From Lachnospiraceae bacterium (GTDB lineage Bacteria; Bacillota; Clostridia; Lachnospirales; Lachnospiraceae), in the NCBI GenBank assembly GCA_030537145.1, contig JAUNON010000028.1:1-33392 (forward strand): a stretch of 33,392 nt of DNA. The letters are read 5' to 3'. Positions 22,156-30,667 of this stretch are shown here, piece by piece. A program made the translations under genes and the position numbers. Below the pieces are notes generated by a model. The model did no database searches, was not told the DNA's origin, and saw nothing but the letters and a program-made list of their open reading frames with translations. Each line of letters opens with the position of its first letter. Within the stretch, counting starts at the first letter, position 1.

Positions 22156-22935
22156 ATGAAAGATGATAACGAAAACAAGCCAAAAATCCTGCGCAGCCTT
22201 ACCGTCAAAAGCTTTGAGGTAAGCCGGGTTTCCTGGGGAGACCGATTCTCCTTTGATTATGAAGGGTCGCTTCAGATCACAGATTCTGTCCTGCCCCGGC
22301 TTCTGGCCAACGAACCCTATATCACCGATATCCGCCTGCGCCTCATTCCCCCGGAAGGGCGGCGCTGTCCCACCAATACCATAATGGACATTATTCCCAT
22401 CTCCGCCAAGGTGCTGGGAAAGCTGGGCGAGGGCATCACTCATACCTTCACCGGCCTGTACGTCTTTCTCACCGGTATTGATGAGAACGGCGTTCAGGTG
22501 GCGGAATTCGGCTCCTCGGAAGGAATCCTGGAAGAACAATTCGTTCCGGGACGCCCCGGCACGCCGGATCAGGCAGATTTTATCCTGTCCTTTGATGTGA
22601 CCCTGAAGGCCGGAATGGGCAGCTCCCGCCCGGGTCCGGCGGCAGCCCATCGGGTCTGTGATCTCTACTGCGGCTATCTGCGGGATCTGCTGAAAAAGGC
22701 CCGGCCGGATGCCTATACGGAAAAGCATACCTTTCAGGACAAGGTACGCCCCGGCGGCCGGAAGGTGGTTCTGATCAAGCAGGTGGCCGGACAGGGCGCC
22801 ATGTACGATACCGGCATCTTCCCGGACGAGCCCTCCGGCTATCAGGGCTGCCGTTCCATCATCGATCTGGGAAATATGCCGGTGCTCATTACCCCCAATG
22901 AATACCGGGACGGCGCACTGCGGGCCATGTACTAA
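22156..22935 (+). CDS. prdD: PrdD: PrdA-like protein (N-terminal part without cleavage Cys)
   Basis: 259 aa from ATG 22156 (RBS AAGGGAG). It aligns with the PrdA core from about residue 185 to the cleavage region. Shared blocks include NGVQVAEFGSSEGILEE, FDVTLKAGMGSSRPGPAAAH and the block VAGQGAMYDTGIFPDEP. It ends (DGALRAMY) almost exactly where PrdA has DGCIHALTC, so it lacks the pyruvoyl-forming cysteine. PrdD is conserved in prd operons but its job is not firmly known; it may help mature or assemble the reductase together with PrdE. It follows the hairpin repeat after prdB. Confidence 0.9.
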   Translation: MKDDNENKPKILRSLTVKSFEVSRVSWGDRFSFDYEGSLQITDSVLPRLLANEPYITDIRLRLIPPEGRRCPTNTIMDIIPISAKVLGKLGEGITHTFTGLYVFLTGIDENGVQVAEFGSSEGILEEQFVPGRPGTPDQADFILSFDVTLKAGMGSSRPGPAAAHRVCDLYCGYLRDLLKKARPDAYTEKHTFQDKVRPGGRKVVLIKQVAGQGAMYDTGIFPDEPSGYQGCRSIIDLGNMPVLITPNEYRDGALRAMY

Positions 22936-22961
22936 AAAGAAATGCGGAAAGGAGCATCTGT

Positions 22962-23423
22962 ATGGGAATTGGACCATCTACGAAAGAAACCACCCTTCAC
23001 CACTTCCGTGACCCTCTGCTGGAGGTTCTCTCGGAGGATGAGGATTTCGATCTGCTGGGAGTCATCGTGGTGGGAACTCCTCAGGATAATAAAGAAAAAT
23101 ATTTTGTGGGCACCCGGGCGGCCGCCTGGGCAGAGGCCATGCGGGCGGAGGGCGCCATTGTTTCCGCAGATGGCTGGGGAAACAGTGACGTGGACTTCGC
23201 CAACACCATAGAACAGTTGGCCTCCCGGGGCATTTCCGTGGTAGGCGTAAACTTTGTGGGCGTCCAGGGCCAGTTTGTCGTGACCAACGAATATATGGAC
23301 ACCATCGTAGATATGAATAAAAGCCCGGAGGGCATCGAAACAGAGGTGGTGGGAGAAAATACCGTCACTTATCTGGATGCCAAGAAGGCTGCGGCGCTGC
23401 TGAAGTTGAAAATGCGCCGCTAA
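22962..23423 (+). CDS. prdE: PrdE: PrdA-like protein (C-terminal part)
   Basis: 153 aa, RBS GGAAAGGAG. It starts MGIGPSTKETTLHHFRDPLL, matching PrdA immediately after its cleavage cysteine (CIGPASKEMSRHYWREPLV). The rest follows the PrdA alpha part (DLLGVIVVGTPQ, GWGNSDVDFANTIEQ, GISVVGVNFVGVQGQ). PrdD and PrdE together therefore look like a PrdA gene split at the processing site, without a pyruvoyl precursor residue. The function is unproven. Its stop overlaps the stop of the convergent kinase gene. Confidence 0.9.
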   Translation: MGIGPSTKETTLHHFRDPLLEVLSEDEDFDLLGVIVVGTPQDNKEKYFVGTRAAAWAEAMRAEGAIVSADGWGNSDVDFANTIEQLASRGISVVGVNFVGVQGQFVVTNEYMDTIVDMNKSPEGIETEVVGENTVTYLDAKKAAALLKLKMRR

Positions 23424-24583
23424 ATCCCCTTCTCCTGAAGCAGGGTTTCTTTTTCATTTTTCTCCCATCCGCCTTCAATTTTTTCATTCAGCTCCTTCAG
23501 AGAAAGAAGTCCGCTCAGCGCATCGTAAGCCGCCACGCAGCAGGCCCCCTGGGCCGCTGCCAACTGGATGCAGCGCCGGAAGGAATATCCCTCCAGCATG
23601 GCCGTAAGAAAGGCGGCTATCGTTGTATCCCCTGCGCCCGTCCCGGAAAGGACCCGCTCCGGCACGTAGCTGGCCTCAAAGCCCTCCCGGCCCGCCCAAT
23701 CCTCCGGGCAGATGCCGGTCTGCTCTGCCAGCTCCTGCAGCTTTCCCGCTGCCTCTGTGCGGTAATACAGACCCGGAGAGCCGCATTTTAATAGAATTAC
23801 CTTGGCTCCCAGCCGGGTACATTCCTCCGCCAGCGGCCGGATATCCTGCTCCGGATCCAGCACCAGCGCCACATCCCGGCTGCCGGCTCTTTGATGCCAC
23901 TGCTCATACCTGGGCCTGTCCAGCATAAAGCAAAGCTCCTCGATACTAGGCACAAAAAAATCTACATAGGGCAAAACCTTCTCTAAAATCCGCTTCCAGT
24001 CCGCTGCTCCTGCGGCAGAATCCGTATCCACCGCTGCCAGGTCCAGAGAGGTGGCAATACCGTGCCGCTTCATATATTTCATAATCTGCAGCAATTCCTC
24101 TCCTTCATTTTCATACATTTTTTTCATGATCGGCGGATAACCGAAATGAAAAAGCGCCACATCCTTCAGGCCCTCTTCCCCCAGGCTCCGGATATCTTCA
24201 AAAGAAAAGGTGTCATTCGCTCCCGGATCATGGAGAAAAATCCGGTCAATCCCGGGAAGCGCCAGTACCGCCGAATAAGAGGTACGCTCCCCTTCCACCG
24301 CAAGGATCCCATCCGCTGCCCCATATCTGCCGAAAACCTCCGCCACAATGGAGCCGAAGGCATCCTTTCCGGTCTTTCCCACCAGACAAACCTCCGCCCC
24401 CAGAATCTTCATGGCCAGCCCGGTATTCGCCACCGCTCCTCCGGTATGAATTTCCACGCCTTCCATCTGAATCAGTTTTCCCGGACAAAGCACCTCATCC
24501 ACCCGCAGGGATTTCCCGCTCTTGGGAAAAACCGGCGTAATATCCAGACAAGTATGTCCCGCTACCATTACTTTCTTTCCCAT
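23420..24583 (-). CDS. PfkB-family carbohydrate kinase
   Basis: 387 aa from ATG 24583 (RBS GGGAAAGGAAA); a longer frame to 24640 adds a charged extension with no good RBS. The ribokinase-fold N-terminal motif is GGAVANTGLAMKILGAEVCLVGKTGKDAFG. The C-terminal signature is SGTGAGDTTIAAFLTAMLEG, with the catalytic Asp in GAGD. It phosphorylates a sugar or nucleoside with ATP; the substrate is unknown. It lies at the downstream end of the selenium gene run, 87 nt after the DUF3343 gene on the same strand, and collides tail-to-tail with prdE (4-nt overlap). A link to selenium metabolism is only positional. Confidence 0.87.
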   Translation of the reverse strand: MGKKVMVAGHTCLDITPVFPKSGKSLRVDEVLCPGKLIQMEGVEIHTGGAVANTGLAMKILGAEVCLVGKTGKDAFGSIVAEVFGRYGAADGILAVEGERTSYSAVLALPGIDRIFLHDPGANDTFSFEDIRSLGEEGLKDVALFHFGYPPIMKKMYENEGEELLQIMKYMKRHGIATSLDLAAVDTDSAAGAADWKRILEKVLPYVDFFVPSIEELCFMLDRPRYEQWHQRAGSRDVALVLDPEQDIRPLAEECTRLGAKVILLKCGSPGLYYRTEAAGKLQELAEQTGICPEDWAGREGFEASYVPERVLSGTGAGDTTIAAFLTAMLEGYSFRRCIQLAAAQGACCVAAYDALSGLLSLKELNEKIEGGWEKNEKETLLQEKGI

Positions 24584-24670
24584 TTTCCTTTCCCGCCTTT
24601 CTTCCTGTTCTTCTACCGGGACGATTCCGTCCCTTTCCACGAAGGCTGCAGCGGATGCAGTATTCTCCCG

Positions 24671-24907
24671 CTACACCATCATGATCCGTATTTCCTCATA
24701 TGCAATCTCTTTTTCCTGCAGCAATTCTTCTATTTTGCTTTGCAGCTTTGGCGGTGCGCACCACACAAATCCGCAGCCGGCCGACAATTCCCTGGGAATC
24801 GGGATCAATCGGCCCTCCAGACCTGCCTCCCGGCAGGCCTTTTCTGTAGCCATGGCCTCTGCAGTGGTATAAAACGTCACCAAAACCTTCTCTTCTTTTT
24901 TCCTCAT
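24671..24907 (-). CDS. DUF3343 (putative Se/S carrier-like) protein
   Basis: 78 aa from ATG 24907, the usual DUF3343 length; earlier in-frame ATGs at 24928 and 24952 would add a basic tail. The core runs KVLVTFYTTAEAMATEKACREAGLEGRLIPIPRELSAGCGFVW and carries Cys25, Cys45 and Cys50. The GCG cysteine is the conserved one. Pfam describes the family as Se/S-carrier-like, and it often sits by yedF/yedE and sel genes, as here. A role in handing selenium on to SelD is inferred. The terminator after yedF separates it partly from the genes upstream. Confidence 0.8.
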   Translation of the reverse strand: MRKKEEKVLVTFYTTAEAMATEKACREAGLEGRLIPIPRELSAGCGFVWCAPPKLQSKIEELLQEKEIAYEEIRIMMV

Positions 24908-24977
24908 TTCGGCTATCCTCTTTCTCATTCCCCGCAGCCTGGGGATTCCCAACGCCTATAAATACAGTTTACCACGG

Positions 24978-25033
24978 AAAAGGGCTGCTGCAAAGCTGAT
25001 TCGGAAAGTTCCTCCTTCGCTTTGCAGCAGCCC
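24978..25033 (-). terminator. Intrinsic terminator after yedF
   Basis: A perfect 15-bp stem, GGGCTGCTGCAAAGC (24982-24996) with GCTTTGCAGCAGCCC (25019-25033). On the minus strand it is followed by TTTTCC. It is a member of the GCTGCTGCAAA hairpin family. Confidence 0.8.
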
Positions 25034-25065
25034 TGCCGGGGTTTTATATCCGCACATCCGCCTGA

Positions 25066-25272
25066 TTATTTGATAATCAGTTCGAATTCGCTTCCCTTCT
25101 CCGTCACCTCTACGCTCTTCCCCTGACTCTTGGCATAGCGTTCCACATTGCTGCGGGTATGAGGCTCTGTCACCAGAACCTTCAGCGTTTCACCGGGATT
25201 TTTTTTCATCGCTGCCTGCGTCATCATCAGAGGCTCCGGGCAGGAAAGTCCTCTTGCATCTACCTCTACCAT
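25066..25272 (-). CDS. yedF: YedF/TusA-family sulfurtransferase-like selenium protein
   Basis: 68 aa, one TusA domain: MVEVDARGLSCPEPLMMTQAAM, with Cys11 in the CPEP motif that carries persulfide or perselenide in this family. Full-length YedF proteins of selenium loci often have a second domain; this one is only the TusA part. With YedE upstream, the desulfurase and SelD, it probably relays selenium (or sulfur) inside the cell. RBS GAGGAAA. The gene symbol is by family and context. Confidence 0.85.
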   Translation of the reverse strand: MVEVDARGLSCPEPLMMTQAAMKKNPGETLKVLVTEPHTRSNVERYAKSQGKSVEVTEKGSEFELIIK

Positions 25273-25379
25273 ACTTTTTCCTCACTCTTCTTTCTGTCAA
25301 ATTCGAACCGTCCGCCGTATCATGACATGAAGCCTGCACCTGCATCCGGCATTTGACCCGTTCTTTCACTCTTTCTGTA

Positions 25380-26474
25380 TCAGTCCGCTTTCTTCTGTCC
25401 TGCCACAAATCCGATATACAGCAGCACTGCAATGCTGAGAATCACTGCCGCCTTTCCTGCTGCGGCCGGGCCGCCGATCACCGCTTCCGTATCTGCAGTG
25501 GCCGCTGCAGCGGCAGAGGATGCCAGACCAAAGTTATGGCTGACGGCAGCTCCCACCAGCATACCCAGGAAGGTGCAGCCTGCATCTGAGGAGCCCTGCC
25601 CGGTCAGAATAAGCTGACGCAGCGGACAGCCGCCTGCCAGTACCGCCGCAAAGCCCACGATATACAGACCCAGGAAATTCCAGAGATGCTGGGCATGGGC
25701 AATGGGCTGTCCGCTAAAGGAAGCATGGAAATTGCCGGCAGTAATGTTATAAATCAGCATAACGGCAAAAAATGCTCCGATAATCGTAATCAGATCAAAG
25801 TTTTTCAGCAAAATGATATCACGGATACTGCCTGCAAAGCAGGTTCTGGATTTCTGTGCGACTGCGCCGAACACAAGCCCGGCCGCCAATGCCACAAGGA
25901 GAGGCGCATGCAAGCTTCCCGGTCCCTTTTCGCTGGCTGCCATCAATCCTGTGGTAACAGAAAGAATCAGCAGGAGAACCATCAGTCCCGGAATCATATA
26001 ACCGCCGGCCTTTTTTGTCTCATAGTTCCGGCCCAGAGAAAAACCCTTCTTCAAAGCCAATGCTCCCGTTGCAACACCTGCCGCAAATCCCGCCAGGCCC
26101 ACATAGGCATTCAAATCCCCTGCCGACATACGGATCAGCATCCGCAGCGGGCAGCCTAAAAATACAAGTGCGCCGATCATCATGATAACACCCAGGATGA
26201 AGCGAATCATAGGAGAGGATCCCGCCGTGGATCGATACTCCTTTGTAGCCAGCGCAATCAGAAATGATCCCAAAATAATTCCCGCAATTTCCGGACGGAA
26301 GTACTGCACCGCTTCGGCCGAATGCAGCTTCAGCGCCCCGGCAGTATCACGGATAAAGCAGGCCGTACAGATCGCCATATTGCCCGGATTGCCTGCAGCC
26401 GCCAGTATGATGGCAATTACGCCCATAATAACGCCTGCCAGCGCCAGAGTCTTTTTGGAATAGAACAAATTCAT
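25380..26474 (-). CDS. yedE: YedE/YeeE-family transporter, probable selenium uptake
   Basis: 364 aa from ATG 26474, with an ideal RBS (AAAAGGAGGAG); the frame extends to 26621 but that part covers the promoter. It has about ten membrane spans in two YeeE/YedE repeats, with conserved Cys motifs in or near the membrane (FLGCPLRMLIRMSAGD; AGGCPLRQLILTGQG; SRTCFAGSIRDI; CTACFIRDTAG). The family takes up thiosulfate or related sulfur compounds, and this subgroup in sel loci is assigned to selenium. It has its own promoter (26530-26559) and a LysR-like site upstream. Confidence 0.88.
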   Translation of the reverse strand: MNLFYSKKTLALAGVIMGVIAIILAAAGNPGNMAICTACFIRDTAGALKLHSAEAVQYFRPEIAGIILGSFLIALATKEYRSTAGSSPMIRFILGVIMMIGALVFLGCPLRMLIRMSAGDLNAYVGLAGFAAGVATGALALKKGFSLGRNYETKKAGGYMIPGLMVLLLILSVTTGLMAASEKGPGSLHAPLLVALAAGLVFGAVAQKSRTCFAGSIRDIILLKNFDLITIIGAFFAVMLIYNITAGNFHASFSGQPIAHAQHLWNFLGLYIVGFAAVLAGGCPLRQLILTGQGSSDAGCTFLGMLVGAAVSHNFGLASSAAAAATADTEAVIGGPAAAGKAAVILSIAVLLYIGFVAGQKKAD

Positions 26475-26529
26475 TTTAACTCCTCCTTTTCCCTTTTTTC
26501 GTAAGGGGCTTTTGCCGCCCGTTTCCCCT

Positions 26530-26559
26530 ATTCTAAAATTCCCCCTGTGGAAAGTCCAA
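26530..26559 (-). promoter_or_regulatory. Promoter of yedE-yedF
   Basis: On the minus strand, TTGGAC (26554-26559), 18 nt, TAGAAT (26530-26535). A start near 26523 gives a leader of about 50 nt to the yedE ATG. Confidence 0.65.
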
Positions 26560-26588
26560 TTTAAAAATTCGATCTGCCTTTTCATCCT

Positions 26589-26603
26589 ATAGAATATTTC
26601 TAT
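26589..26603 (-). promoter_or_regulatory. Candidate LysR-type regulator binding site upstream of yedE
   Basis: ATAGAA-TAT-TTCTAT, perfect dyad, fitting the T-N11-A rule for LysR boxes. Its centre lies about 73 nt upstream of the predicted start of transcription, close to the usual -65 site. The likely binder is the LysR protein encoded at 27861. Confidence 0.55.
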
Positions 26604-26666
26604 GACTTTTCCCGCTTCCAAACACAGTCGCCGGTCTTTCTCCGGATCTCCCCAATGCAGGCATTC

Positions 26667-27815
26667 CTACCGTCTCTCTTGGGCCAGCGCCCTTACGGCT
26701 GCGATACCCGCATCGATTTCCTCCTCCGTATTAAACCAGGAAAAGCTGAAGCGGACCACGCCCTGCTCCTTTGTCCCCAGCGCCTCATGCATCCGAGGGG
26801 CGCAATGGGCTCCCGGCCGGGATGCAATGCCGAAACGCACCCACAACTCATCGCTTACCAAAGCAGAATCGTACTCTCCGATATTAAAAGAAATCACGCC
26901 GGTATGATCCTCCGCCATGGGGTCCCCGTAGATCCGGATCTGGGGAAGCTCCCGAATTCCTTCCTGGAACCGCCGTACCAGCGCCTGCTCCCTCTGCCGG
27001 ATCGTTCCGATTCCCTTTTCCAGCACAAAATCGATTCCCGCTGCCAGCCCCGCAAGCCCATGGGCATTCAGCGTCCCCGCCTCCAACCGGGCCGGCATCT
27101 CCTGCGGATGACGGCGCTGGAAGCTGCGGATGCCGCTGCCGCCGCTCAGCAAGGGCGTGATCTCCACTCCCTTTCGGACGCACAGGCCGCCGGTTCCCTG
27201 GGGGCCGAAAAGTCCCTTGTGGCCGGTAAAGCAGATCACATCCGCTCCCAGCTTCTCCAGATCCGTCTCCAATATCCCGGCGCTCTGAGACGCATCCAGC
27301 AGGAACAAAAGTCCATGCTCCCGGCAAAAATGCCCGATACGCGCCGCATCCACGCCATTTCCGGTTACGTTGGAAGCATGGGTACAGACCACGGCCCTGG
27401 TTTCGGGCCGCAGTTGCTCCTCCAAAAGCTCCAGCCGTACCGCTCCCTTTTCATCACAGGGCAGAAAAGACAGGGACGCTCCCCGCTCCTCCAGCTCATA
27501 GAGGGGACGCAGCACGGAATTATGCTCTAAAACCGTGGTAATCACATGATCTCCCGGGCGGATCAGCCCCTTAATGGCCATATTCAGCGCCTCTGTGGCA
27601 TTCATGGTAAAGGCAATCTGAGACGGGGAGCCTGCCCCGAAAATTCTGGCGGCCTGCTCCCTGGCATGATAAACCGTCCGCATAGAGCCCAGGGCAGCCT
27701 CATAGGCCCCCCTTCCGGAATTTCCCAGCGTCCGCATGGCCTGCTCCACCGCAGCAATCACTGTTTCCGGCTTTGGAACCGTAGTCGCCGCATTGTCAAA
27801 ATAAATCCCGTTCAT
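26667..27815 (-). CDS. Cysteine desulfurase-family aminotransferase class V (selenium-associated)
   Basis: 382 aa, PLP fold type I. MNGIYFDNAATTVPKPETV opens the protein. ATEALNMAIKGL and LLLDASQSAG line the cofactor site, and Lys200 in TGHKGLFGPQ holds PLP. Cys338 in SRPGAHCAPRMHE is the sulfur/selenium-accepting cysteine. It removes sulfur from cysteine or selenium from selenocysteine. Within this gene run it plausibly feeds SelD with selenium. RBS GGGAGG. It lies 45 nt after the LysR gene on the same strand. Confidence 0.9.
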   Translation of the reverse strand: MNGIYFDNAATTVPKPETVIAAVEQAMRTLGNSGRGAYEAALGSMRTVYHAREQAARIFGAGSPSQIAFTMNATEALNMAIKGLIRPGDHVITTVLEHNSVLRPLYELEERGASLSFLPCDEKGAVRLELLEEQLRPETRAVVCTHASNVTGNGVDAARIGHFCREHGLLFLLDASQSAGILETDLEKLGADVICFTGHKGLFGPQGTGGLCVRKGVEITPLLSGGSGIRSFQRRHPQEMPARLEAGTLNAHGLAGLAAGIDFVLEKGIGTIRQREQALVRRFQEGIRELPQIRIYGDPMAEDHTGVISFNIGEYDSALVSDELWVRFGIASRPGAHCAPRMHEALGTKEQGVVRFSFSWFNTEEEIDAGIAAVRALAQERR

Positions 27816-27860
27816 TCTTTTCCGCCTCCCTGATCTGTTTCATCCGATCCCGTCGTCCAT

Positions 27861-28757
27861 CTACAGCGCCGCCCGGATCAGGCGCAGCAGCCCCTTCATT
27901 TCCTCGTTCCGATACACATTTTTGTTTGTCATGGCGTACAGCTTCCGTTTCATGGACACTCCCTGGAGCGGAAACAGTAAAATCCGCCCGTCCCGGCTGT
28001 AATCCTCCGCCGCCAGCCTGGAAATGAAGGAAATCCCCACTCCGGCCTCCACAGCTCTTTTGATATTCTCCGGATTGTCCATCACCGCAGCCGTCCGCAG
28101 CTTCTCCATGCCGATTCCCAGGTTTTTCAGGTATTGCTCCGTTTCCGTCCGGGTACCGGAGCCTTCCTCGCGCAGGATCAGCGGCGTTTTTTCCAGCAGC
28201 TCCAACGGCAGCCCCAAAGAAGCTACTCTGCGGTAGGGCTCCTCATTGGGTGCGATAATCACCAGCTCATCCTCATAAAAAGGCTCACATTCCAATTCTC
28301 CGCAATGCACCGGCTCCGTTCCCGCCAGGCCCAGCTCAAACCGTTCTGCCGTTACGCCTTCTATTACGCCCCGGCTGTCCGTCTGGGTAATGTCCAGTTG
28401 CACCCCGGGGTATCTGGCAGAAAACTTTTTCAGAACCGCCGGAAGTACATACTGTCCGGGAATCGAGGACGCCCCGATCCGCAGACGCTGACAGCGCAGC
28501 CGTTCCTTTCCGAACAGCTCCAAAATCTCCTGTTCCGTCTGCAGCATTTTTCTCGCCCTGGGATACAGCAGCCCGGCCGCCTCCAAAACCTGAATCTCCT
28601 TTCCGCCCCGTCCAAAAAGCCGCACCCCCAGCTCCTGTTCCAGCCCATGAATATGGGCGCTGACGGTCGGCTGGGACAAGTGCACCTGAACAGCCGCTTT
28701 GGAAAAGCTTCGCTGCTCCATTACGCTGACAAAAATCTCCAACTGTAGTAAATTCAT
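27861..28757 (-). CDS. LysR-family regulator of selenium genes
   Basis: 298 aa. The N-terminal winged HTH (MNLLQLEIFVSVMEQRSFSKAAVQVHLSQPTVSAHIHGLEQELGVRLFGR) and a two-lobed effector domain from about residue 90 are typical of LysR regulators. LysR proteins in this position (between selB and a cysteine desulfurase) form a subgroup linked to selenium metabolism. Its ATG overlaps the selB stop by 4 nt, so it is made with the Sec machinery. It may control yedE through the dyad at 26589-26603. The effector is unknown; a selenium or cysteine metabolite is a guess. Confidence 0.88.
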   Translation of the reverse strand: MNLLQLEIFVSVMEQRSFSKAAVQVHLSQPTVSAHIHGLEQELGVRLFGRGGKEIQVLEAAGLLYPRARKMLQTEQEILELFGKERLRCQRLRIGASSIPGQYVLPAVLKKFSARYPGVQLDITQTDSRGVIEGVTAERFELGLAGTEPVHCGELECEPFYEDELVIIAPNEEPYRRVASLGLPLELLEKTPLILREEGSGTRTETEQYLKNLGIGMEKLRTAAVMDNPENIKRAVEAGVGISFISRLAAEDYSRDGRILLFPLQGVSMKRKLYAMTNKNVYRNEEMKGLLRLIRAAL

Positions 28758-30667
28758 AATACTGCTTCTCTCTCACTTTCCGTCCCGTTTTTCCGGGTTA
28801 TCCTCTGACTGTCCATATATTCAAACAACGGCTTGATACTTTTCCGGCTGCTGCCCAGCAGATCTCTCGCCTGTATAATGGTGATCCTTCCCTCTGCCTG
28901 AAGCAGCGGAAGCAGCCGGTCCACCGCATCCTCTGCAATGTCCGTCAGCGTATACAGATTGTCCGTCAATTTCACAAACAGCCCCTCCTCCAGGCAGATC
29001 TGAAAGATATCATCCGCCGTCTCCCGGGGTGTCTCTCCAAGCGTAATATCAGAATACCGCACAAAATCAAATCCTGCCTTCCGGAATTCCCGGCACAGCT
29101 TCTGGCGTACCTTCTGAAAGGTTTTATCCCGGGGGATCTGAAAAGAAAATTCCGAAATATACTCCTGCTGCCGCCGCAAGACCTCCTGCTGCTCCCAGAT
29201 TTCCAGCAGAGCATCCACAGACCCGGGCTTTTCCTGGCGGAAAATACGGGTCTGAAGCTCCGCCTTCCGTATTCCCCGCTGATAGGGATGTAACCGGTGA
29301 AATTCCCGCAGAGACTCCAAGACCCGAGCCAGCAGCTCCTCCTGGACCTGACGGGCAAGAAAATACTGCTCATTTTTATGGAAAAACCGCAAAAGCAGAC
29401 CCTTGGCCTCCAGCTCCTCTGCCGCCTCCGCCAGCTCCTGCTGCGTCATGATTCCCGTTTTCAAAATTTCTCCTGAGGATAAAAAGGCCCTTCCTTTTTT
29501 CTTTGCCAGCAGCTCCAGCGTCTCCCCGGGCGTTCCCTTTTCCTTCTTCTGCAGCTCCTGGATATCCTCCTGGCGGAAACGCTTCCGCTTGACCGCATGG
29601 GCGTCCAGAACAATGCCGCCGCCCACCGTTTCCACCGGAGAATAAAAACGCAGAATAAACCGGTCTCCCCGGCATACGGCCAGCGGACGTTCCAGCAAAA
29701 GCTGTGCATAGCAGCTCTCTCCCGGCTTCAGGCTGTCCCGGTTCAGCAAAACCGCCCTGCACAAAAGCTGATCCGTTCCGATGCTTAAATGCAGGCGCAC
29801 CCGGTTGGGCAGCTCCCGGCTGCTGAAGGACCCGTGCTCCAGCCGTACATCCAGCAGCCCGGAGGCCTCCATGCTTCCGGGCGGGGCCAGCACATCCCCC
29901 CGCCGAAGCTCCTTTTTTTCCACGCCCTGAAGATTCACGGCAGTACGCTGTCCGGCACAGGCGGTATCCACCTCCTGTCCATACACCTGCAGTCCCCGTA
30001 CCCTTCCCGGCCTTCCGGAAGGATAAATGACCACATCCTCCCCTTTCCTCAGGGTTCCGGAAATCAGAGTCCCCGTCACCACGGTGCCAAACCCGGTCAC
30101 GGAAAATACCCGGTCCACCGGAAGGCGGAACATCCCTGCCGTCTCCCGCTCCCGGGACTGTGCAGTTAATTTCTGGATCAGCTCCACCAGCTCCGGGATG
30201 CCCTGTCCGGTCACCGCAGATACCTCTGCCACAGGAAACGCTTCAAAACAGGTGCCTGCCAGCTCCTTCCGGATATCCTCCTTCACCAGTTCCTTCCATT
30301 CCTGATCTACCAGGTCACATTTACTCAGAACCAAAATTCCCCTGGATACCCCAAGCTGCTGCAGGATCGCCATATGCTCCCTGGTTTGGGGCATGATGCC
30401 CTCATCCGCCGCAACCAGCAGCAGCACTAAGTCCATGCCGATTACACCGGTCACCATATTTCCCACAAATTTCTCATGCCCCGGCACATCAATGATCCCC
30501 GCCCGGGTCCCGTCCGGCAGCACAAAGCTGGTAAACCCCAGTTCAATGGTAATGCCCCGCTGCTTTTCCTCCTTCAGCCGGTCCGTATCCGTACCGGTAA
30601 GCGCTTTGATCAAAGCGGTTTTCCCATGATCGATATGACCTGCCGTACCGATAATGATATGCTTCAT
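28754..30667 (-). CDS. selB: SelB: selenocysteine-specific translation elongation factor
   Basis: 637 aa. The EF-Tu-like GTPase has G1 AGHIDHGKT (residues 9-17), DVPGHEKFVGN, and SKCDLVD. Beta-barrel domains follow. The C-terminal ~250 residues form the winged-helix repeats that bind the SECIS hairpin. It brings Sec-tRNA (selC, 17140) to UGA codons in prdB and selD. It overlaps selA upstream and the LysR gene downstream by 4 nt each, so all three are translationally coupled. Confidence 0.95.
   Translation of the reverse strand: MKHIIIGTAGHIDHGKTALIKALTGTDTDRLKEEKQRGITIELGFTSFVLPDGTRAGIIDVPGHEKFVGNMVTGVIGMDLVLLLVAADEGIMPQTREHMAILQQLGVSRGILVLSKCDLVDQEWKELVKEDIRKELAGTCFEAFPVAEVSAVTGQGIPELVELIQKLTAQSRERETAGMFRLPVDRVFSVTGFGTVVTGTLISGTLRKGEDVVIYPSGRPGRVRGLQVYGQEVDTACAGQRTAVNLQGVEKKELRRGDVLAPPGSMEASGLLDVRLEHGSFSSRELPNRVRLHLSIGTDQLLCRAVLLNRDSLKPGESCYAQLLLERPLAVCRGDRFILRFYSPVETVGGGIVLDAHAVKRKRFRQEDIQELQKKEKGTPGETLELLAKKKGRAFLSSGEILKTGIMTQQELAEAAEELEAKGLLLRFFHKNEQYFLARQVQEELLARVLESLREFHRLHPYQRGIRKAELQTRIFRQEKPGSVDALLEIWEQQEVLRRQQEYISEFSFQIPRDKTFQKVRQKLCREFRKAGFDFVRYSDITLGETPRETADDIFQICLEEGLFVKLTDNLYTLTDIAEDAVDRLLPLLQAEGRITIIQARDLLGSSRKSIKPLFEYMDSQRITRKNGTESEREAVL

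Noticed and set aside
23424..23465. Terminator for the prd operon inside the kinase 3' end
   Set aside because: Only a 4-bp CCTG-AAG-CAGG stem before a T-rich run; too weak to call.
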